Assembly: GCA_030068145.1 (NCBI GenBank)
Contig: JAPJBO010000359.1
Location: forward strand, 62,001-126,000
Source of the DNA: Diplonema papillatum
Lineage: Eukaryota > Euglenozoa > Diplonemea > Diplonemida > Diplonemidae
DNA: 64,000 nt
Reading direction: 5' to 3'
Below the pieces are notes generated by a model that was given only the letters and a program-made list of their open reading frames with translations, was not told the origin of the DNA and made no database searches. Positions 58,696 through 64,000 of the stretch are shown in pieces (within the stretch, counting starts at the first letter, position 1; each line of letters begins with the position of its first letter). Both the position numbers and the translations under genes were made by a program.

Positions 58696-58759
58696 CGGCT
58701 TGTGCAGGACGAAAACCTGCTGCAGCCGGTGAACAGCCAACGTGTTTCCGCCCATCTGT

Positions 58760-59157
58760 TTAGCTGTGAGTGCGACCGTCAAAACTTCCGCGCCTGCGGC
58801 GCAGACGCGGAAGTCGGGTTCGTCAGCGTGTTGGCGAGGTTGCTGCGGGATCCCCGTGCCGCCGACACCCCGCACCATCGTCGTCAAGGGCGACAGCGAA
58901 CTGGTCATTGGCAGATAATAATAAATAGTATAATAAAGGGCACGAAGAGGTGCAACGAAACACTCCGGCGATACTACGACCAGGCGCAGAACCTGTTGGC
59001 GAAGCTGCACGATCGACGGACGACGATCGAGCCGGTGCACATTCCTCGCGAGCTCAGTAAGGATGCGGACGAACTGTCTAACCGCACCATGGACACCGCA
59101 CAGCGACAGGCGGCACAGGCCTACAGCGACTCGGCGACCGCGAAAGGGTGGCGATGA
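58760..59157 (+). pseudogene. RNase H domain remnant of a retroelement
   Basis: One frame reads TIVVKGDSELVI (58868-58905), the central RNase H beta-strand with its catalytic-type GDS motif. The next frame continues IIKGTKRCNETLRRYYDQAQ .. VHIPRELSKDADELSNRTMD, the C-terminal helix and the conserved P-R-x-x-N/S-x-x-A-D-x-L-S/A-N motif. A third segment upstream (EVGFVSVLARLLRD) fits the preceding helix. Two frameshifts separate them. RNase H domains of this type belong to retrotransposons; no reverse transcriptase was seen. Confidence 0.7.
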
Positions 59158-59735
59158 GGACCGCGCTGAGCAGGTTGGGCAAGATTGCGCGCGTGAAAGC
59201 CGTCCACCCGGCCCTCGAGATGCGCGTCAACCACCTCACCAGCCTCGGGGGACCCATCCTCCAGGGCCTCAACAAACGGCCGCAGATCAACAACCGGGAG
59301 GCCTTCGAAGCGGTGATGCGGGCGTTCGAAGTCGCCGCCGTACGGCACGTGCCCAAAAAGATGGCGAACAAAGGACGGGGCGACCAGAGCGGCCACTGGG
59401 AGAAGGCGGGTGTCCTGACCGGCAGCTTCCGACCCCAGGCCCACTACCCACGGGGGTGGCAACACAGCGGCGAGAAGTGGCACGGGCAAGACACGACCGG
59501 GCGACGCACCGCCGCGCACGCGGCGGCGGCAGCCGCCACCTTTGAGACGTCCTCGCGAACGCCGAGAAGAAGAAAGCCGACGCGCAACGGGCGGGATCGT
59601 CAACCAACCGCCCGACAGCGGCTGCAGCGGCAGCAACAGCGGCAGCGACATCGACAGCGGCGACGTCGCGAGGAAGCACGGAAGGACCCGCGGCACAGCA
59701 CCAGTCCATTCCCCACACGGGGGGGGATGGCCGTG
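59158..59735 (+). other. Open frame downstream of the RNase H remnant
   Basis: Codons from 59148 read MRTALSRLGKIARVKAVHPA .. NREAFEAVMRAFEVAAVRHV before becoming Ala/Arg-rich low complexity. It may be more of the same retroelement. Not recognised. Confidence 0.25.
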
Positions 59736-59850
59736 GAACCCTCCCCCGGGATGACGAAGGCCGGGGAGAGCCGGGGGCAGTGAAGTAACGAAGCCCGCTA
59801 ACGGTGGGTGGTGACCCCTCCGAACAGCCTCCCTGGCCCTGGCCCACGCC
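59736..59850 (+). repeat. Family C core fragment
   Basis: CCCTCCCCCGGGATGACGAA .. AACGGTGGGTGGTGACCCC .. CTGGCCCACGCC matches 25643-25757 with one or two changes; the flanking CACTA motifs are absent. Confidence 0.88.
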
Positions 59851-59934
59851 GGCGATTAGCGACGACGGCCGGAAAAGGGCAGTTGTGATGGGCACGTGGA
59901 GGCCGATCCAAGACCTTGAAGAGCTCATCTGCGC

Positions 59935-60240
59935 CCGCTCGCCGTGCCGATCCTGCAATTTTCCCGAAAAAGAAATAGAAACCCCCCTTCTTCTTGGAAG
60001 ACGCACGTAATGTGTGGTCCCTGGGCCGACTTCTCACGGTTCTCTTCATCGGAGCTGAACGCGAGTACAAATTCGCCGAAAAAGGTGTGCTACATGAGCT
60101 AGCAAACAAATGTCACAACCAGTGGATCGATTCCCGTCCTTCCATGCCCGGTGCCCCGCATCTGGTAAGGACCCACGACTACGCACATAATCTTTGGTCC
60201 GGGTCTATTTTTCATGGTTCTCTTCGAGCTCATCGCACAG
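59935..60240 (+). repeat. Family H interior, second copy
   Basis: GCCGATCCTGCAATTTTCCC, GAGCTGAACGCGAGTACAAA, GTGGATCGATTCCCGTCC and CCCGGTGCCCCGCATCTGG match 50720-51000. It lacks the terminal inverted repeats. Confidence 0.8.
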
Positions 60241-60249
60241 TCCGTAAGT

Positions 60250-60985
60250 GCGCGCAAACAAAGGAAGTAGGAAGTGCCAGATACATCAACTCAACCACCA
60301 TTTCACCACTTCACGAATCTGGCGAATACAATTGTATTTTTCACACCACTTCACCACTTCATGTGGACGTTCTGCTCCGGATCCTTTCAAGAATGGCCCA
60401 AGGAGGCAGGGTGTTTGTTCCGGTAGAAATGCACCTTTTGGCCAATGACCTGGGGTACGACCTATTTGTTCCGCATGACCTATAGCCTTCGCAGCACCGC
60501 CACACATGCTTCAGCAGCACCGGCCACAAACATGCCACCTGGCCACACAGACGAAGATGGTACGGAAGGTCGGGGCCACTGCGCTCCTCGGATCTAGACT
60601 CACGGCCAAGAAGCAAAAAGACAATGACTAGAGCGCTCGCCCGCACCGCGCACTTCGCTAAATATTCTGACCCCAGCACACTGTTCCTGTAGTGTCCGTG
60701 CTGGAGGGTAGTCCTTCCAGTCAGCCAGGGTGCCCAAAGACTTATGAGCGAAGCGGTGGAGTCGCCCACTGTCCCGTGTGAGCCGCTTGAAGGGAGAAGA
60801 AACGTATACTACCGCGCTTTACGTTCTCACTGAATATTCTTTTTTGTTCACCATTTCATCCGGGTCCGCCAGCCGCAAGCTAGGCTGTTGCTTCACAAAA
60901 AAAAGAGAGAGAGAGAGAGAGAGACGAGTTAGAGTGCAGGGACCATCTCTCCGAGGAGTATCCGGTCGCCCCACTACTATCCCGT
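60250..60985. other. No gene recognised; AG microsatellite
   Basis: A small direct repeat TTTCACCACTTCACGAA / TTCACCACTTCATG near 60300-60362 and an AG run at 60904-60924. Confidence 0.45.
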
Positions 60986-60989
60986 ACTA

Positions 60990-61550
60990 CTACGGCGGGC
61001 GCAAGACGTTGCGCCGTGGGCGCGGAGCGAGCCGTGGCCCTGTCAAAGATGATTGTTGCACCGATGGTGGCGCAGCCGGGGGCGTTCTGACTGGCGGACG
61101 AGACCGCCTGGCAGGCGTGTGTTGGCACGTTGTTTCGCGGGCTCTCCTCCTTTTGGCAATAGCCCGCCCTATGGCGGCGGCTAGCATCTTGACAGAGAAT
61201 CTCAACTCCCACTGAACATAGGGTACGTCGTGCGGATATTCAGGCACGGCATCGTTCCAGCTGTTACGGGCGCAAATTGTTTCCAGCTTGCCCAACATCC
61301 ACTCGGTCTTCCGTCCAGCCGCAAAGCGTGGGCGGTGGGTACAACCCGGCATAGCCGGCGCACCAAAACAGCGGAGGGAGCAGACCCCCTGCCGCCACTT
61401 CCCAGGGAAGGAGGCGACTCCTGAGTCGGCGCAGCACAGGTCGTTGATAGCTCGCATAAGGTACCCAATTTGCAGCCCCTTCTCGGCGAAGGTTCTCCCT
61501 GGGAGCTTCGAACGCGTAAATGCCTCAAAATCAAGCGCGAGTTCCACCAA
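60990..61550 (-). CDS. Hypothetical ORF, 186 codons
   Basis: The frame reads FEAFTRSKLPGRTFAEKGLQ, GYLMRAINDLCCADSG, WMLGKLETICARNSWND and VQWELRFSVKMLAAAIGRA before a basic, Pro-rich end. No ATG precedes the conserved-looking part (the first is MRAIND), so it may be an exon or a fragment. Composition is protein-like; no family recognised. Confidence 0.3.
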   Translation of the reverse strand: MVELALDFEAFTRSKLPGRTFAEKGLQIGYLMRAINDLCCADSGVASFPGKWRQGVCSLRCFGAPAMPGCTHRPRFAAGRKTEWMLGKLETICARNSWNDAVPEYPHDVPYVQWELRFSVKMLAAAIGRAIAKRRRARETTCQHTPARRSRPPVRTPPAAPPSVQQSSLTGPRLAPRPRRNVLRPP

Positions 61551-61734
61551 AAAGATGCCTTTGCTCTTTCGCTATCCTTCAAAAACTGTTGCGTTGACGA
61601 ATCCACACTTTTCTTTTGGTGATCTTCCTTAGAGGTACCAAACAATTTGTTTATTTCCTTAGAGGTACCAAACCTATAGGCACGAATCCACACTTTTTTT
61701 TTTTTTTTTTCCCCCCGTCGACAGTCTACACGTC

Positions 61735-62060
61735 AGGTACCAGGGAAAGCCTGCTACACGGGAGCCAAGCTTCACGTGTTCGGCGGTACTGCAGAGCCAC
61801 GGGCCTACGGGTCAAGTGGCTACCGATTTCCCAAACTAAAGCATCAAGGCTGGCGCACCTTGGGGCTTGGCGCTTGCGCTGAACATAAGCTCGTCGAGAC
61901 GTCAGCCACAGGGCAGAGCGGACGGGGTTGTAGCACTGTGCTGCCTCCGACTCAAGCCTTGCAAGCTGTGGTTGACCGTCACGTTCCTGGACCAGGAGTA
62001 CACTTCTGTCACGCGTTGCAGCGCGATCGTGAAAACACCATTGACAACAGTCAATGACTG
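61735..62060 (+). repeat. Family G repeat, second copy
   Basis: Same ordered blocks as 20455-20745 (see there), extending ~50 bp further past GACCAGGAG into sequence not shared. Confidence 0.85.
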
Positions 62061-62064
62061 GCAC

Positions 62065-62595
62065 TCTTCAAACAAGGAAAGCGCTGCTTCAGCACCGGAC
62101 TCGACTGGATACTCATGGTAGCTTTCTGCCACAACACCGATGGGGCGCAGGCATTTCGCTACGGCATTTGTATTCGTATACCCCGGTCAACACACCAAAG
62201 GCCTCTTTCGCGGGCAAGCCAGTACTGGTATGTTGCAAAGGCGATATGGTGCCCTAGCCTTTCTGACGTAGTTGCCGCAGGATGGCCACAAGACGGATTG
62301 TACAGCGCAACTTGAGCTGTGCGTCCTCTGGATGTAGCCCGGAACTGAGATGCGCTTGAAGCCACTGTCTCCATCCCAATTTTTTTTATTATTTGACACT
62401 GTTATTATTCGACACATCATGCCTCCCCATTTTTTTTTTATTATTCGACAAATCGAATAATAACACAGTGTTACTATTCCACCCCCCCCTTTAATAGCTC
62501 TATCGAGCCAACCCCACTTTTTTTGGGGGTCCGCGGGCGAAGCCCGGGGGCACTTTTTTATAGTGTCGTGTCGTAAAGGGTCTCCTTAGGAAGTT
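62065..62595. other. No gene; TTATTATTCGACA / CGAATAATAACA inverted repeats
   Basis: 62385-62480 holds TTTATTATT.GACA twice, CGAATAATAACAC once and GTTACTATTCCACCCCCCCC, related to the TTACTGGGGGGGGTCGAATA end of family H and to 10133. Nothing else recognised. Confidence 0.5.
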
Positions 62596-62603
62596 TTCCC
62601 CAC

Positions 62604-62673
62604 ACCGTGATGGCAGAGTGAACGGCGCACGCCTTCAGGGCGTGAAACCCCGGTTCGAACCCGGCCGAGGACA
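62604..62673 (+). ncRNA. tRNA-like sequence (SINE head or tRNA pseudogene)
   Basis: The anticodon arm CACGC-CTTCAGG-GCGTG pairs perfectly (loop anticodon UCA) and the T arm CCCGG-TTCGAAC-CCGG pairs over four base pairs with the standard TTCGAAC loop. The D arm (TGGCAGAGTGAACGGC) is degenerate and no acceptor stem forms. The downstream GGGCGAAAATGATTTTTCGG resembles the body of the 49-kb SINE-like repeat. Confidence 0.5.
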
Positions 62674-62799
62674 CTTCTCCGGGCGAAAATGATTTTTCGG
62701 GGTTTGTTGGTTTTCGGGTCTAATGTGCCCGAAACTTGCGTTTTTTGCAGAGTTTCTCAATATCTCGCGGTTTTGGGACACCTTGGGTAGTTTGAGTCA

Positions 62800-63390
62800 G
62801 CCTACCAGAACGTAGCATCGCCCATTTGCCTCACCAGAACTTTGCTTCGCCCGAACTTTGCTTTGCTTCGCCTGAACTTTGCTTTCACCAGAACTTAGCT
62901 TCATGCTTTGCTTGTTGCTTCGCCAGAACTTAGCATCGCCCGAACTTTGCTTTGCTTCGCCCGAACTTTGCCTTCACCAGAACCGGAACCTAGCTCACCA
63001 GAACTTAGCTTTGCTTCACCCGAACTATGCTTTGCTTCGCCCGAACTTTGCTTTCACCAGAACTTAGCCTCATGCTTTGCTTTGCCCGAAGTTTGCTTCA
63101 CCAGAACTTAGCATCGCCCGAACTTTGCTTTGCTTCGATCAGAACTTAGCATCGCCCGACCTATTCTTTGCTTCGCCCGAACTTTGCTTCATCAGAACTT
63201 AGCATCGCTCGAACTTTGCTTTGCTTCAAACGAACTTTGCTTTCAAGAATTAGCCTCACCAGAACTTTGCTCGACCGAACTATGCTTTGCTTTGCCCGAA
63301 CTTCGCTCCAGAACTTAGCATCGCCCGAACTTTGCTTAGCTTCACCAGAACTTCGCTTCACCAGAACTTTAGCTTCGCCCGAACGGAAAT
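62800..63390. repeat. 16-bp satellite, second array
   Basis: Same CCCGAACTTTGCTTYGC / CCAGAACTTAGCATCG units as 47470-47960, about 35 units with length variation. Ends ~95 bp from the paralogue stop codon. Confidence 0.93.
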
Positions 63391-63484
63391 GTGGCAAACA
63401 CACGAAGATCATTAAAAGTTGGTTCGTTTTCTACTTACCCTTTTACGCAGCGGCACTGAGACTGGAGCTAATCGCAGCACGAGA

Positions 63485-64000
63485 TTAGCGTATGAAAGTC
63501 GTCGAAGCATTCTGACTTAGCAACACCTCCGAATTCCAGCTGCCGGTCACTGGACGCAGTGTTTGAAAGATCCCTCGGGTGTCGAGAATATAGAGACCGA
63601 AAACGTCGACCAGCACGGGGCCTTGAGATGCGACAAGTGCGAACGTGACTGCTTCGAACTGAGCGAACGCGAAAGCGCAGAACGCCGGGATGTAGACAGA
63701 AGTCTGCAATTCGATAGTTCGGAGCTGTACACAGGTTTCGTTCGCGGCAGAACGGAACGTAATCTGCAACTCCACCGCACCCCGGATCCGACCGAAGTAC
63801 ATGTTCATAAGAAACTCGGGTACAACGTATTCTACGGTATCCCCAGCTACCAGCCAAGAACCGGCGTAGTTGTTCTGTGAAATGATGTACATCTTCAGCG
63901 TCGACGTAAAGGAAGGCCCAGCGAGATAGTCGAAGGCAAAGCCGGTACCGTTTTTAACATACACTTCTACCCGCTTAAGCTCACTTGACTCCCACGGGCA
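63485..64000 (-). CDS. C-terminal part of a paralogue of the secreted linker protein (runs off the edge)
   Basis: The frame is open from the window edge to TAA at 63485 (171 codons). It begins CPWESSELKRVEVYVKNGTG and contains LVAGDTVEYVVP, FRSAANETCVQ, PAFCAFAFAQFEAVT and VASQGPVLVD, which align with the last domain of the 55718-58429 protein over its whole length with one gap of a few residues. The two genes share orientation and are ~5 kb apart, a tandem pair. Function unknown. The 5' part, including any signal peptide, lies outside the window. Confidence 0.8.
   Translation of the reverse strand, partial: CPWESSELKRVEVYVKNGTGFAFDYLAGPSFTSTLKMYIISQNNYAGSWLVAGDTVEYVVPEFLMNMYFGRIRGAVELQITFRSAANETCVQLRTIELQTSVYIPAFCAFAFAQFEAVTFALVASQGPVLVDVFGLYILDTRGIFQTLRPVTGSWNSEVLLSQNASTTFIR

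Overview
This is nuclear-type DNA from a eukaryote, most likely a unicellular one (protist or alga); I cannot place it further. The evidence is pieces of eukaryotic 28S/LSU and 18S/SSU rRNA, many dispersed and tandem repeats, tRNA-like polymerase III heads, MITE-like elements, relics of a retroelement and of a tyrosine-recombinase element, and long single-exon genes with signal peptides on one strand, separated by kilobases of repeat-rich DNA. TGA and TAG are both used as stops by the intact genes, so the standard code fits.

Layout. 0-6 kb: an ankyrin-repeat locus read from the minus strand. It holds an intact 711-codon gene with a 165-bp in-frame minisatellite, truncated copies on both sides, and a tandem array that fuses ankyrin-gene sequence to antisense pieces of the LSU rRNA 3' end. 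More LSU pieces follow. 6-11 kb: dispersed repeats, a broken OTU-like protease / zinc-finger gene whose catalytic-His segment is tandemly repeated, two perfect fold-back hairpins and the first ~100 nt of an SSU rRNA. 11-44 kb: five full-length family GH3 beta-xylosidase-like genes (751-754 aa), all minus strand, plus one C-terminal fragment; the gaps hold at least nine repeat families and two longer elements. 44-49 kb: a 35-bp array, a tyrosine-recombinase element with a decayed upstream frame, a Cys/His-rich ORF, a 16-bp array and tRNA-headed SINE-like repeats. 49-53.5 kb: two large minisatellite arrays of the same ~30-bp unit in opposite orientation, flanking a 532-bp inverted-repeat element, then a 41-bp palindromic satellite. 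53.5-64 kb: a secreted 903-aa protein of unknown function with a Pro/Thr linker, the C-terminal part of a paralogue running off the window edge, a broken RNase H domain and further repeats.

Functionally the window is dominated by secreted proteins. The five GH3 enzymes carry the beta-xylosidase signatures and a C-terminal fibronectin-III-like domain, so extracellular or endomembrane hydrolysis of xylo-oligosaccharides or arabinoxylan side chains is the most likely shared role. They form two subfamilies (copies 1-2 and 3-5) that grew by local duplication; the GH3 fragment beside copy 1 is a visible by-product. The two secreted linker proteins at the right end are also a tandem pair. No CRISPR array, operon or prokaryotic defence system is present.
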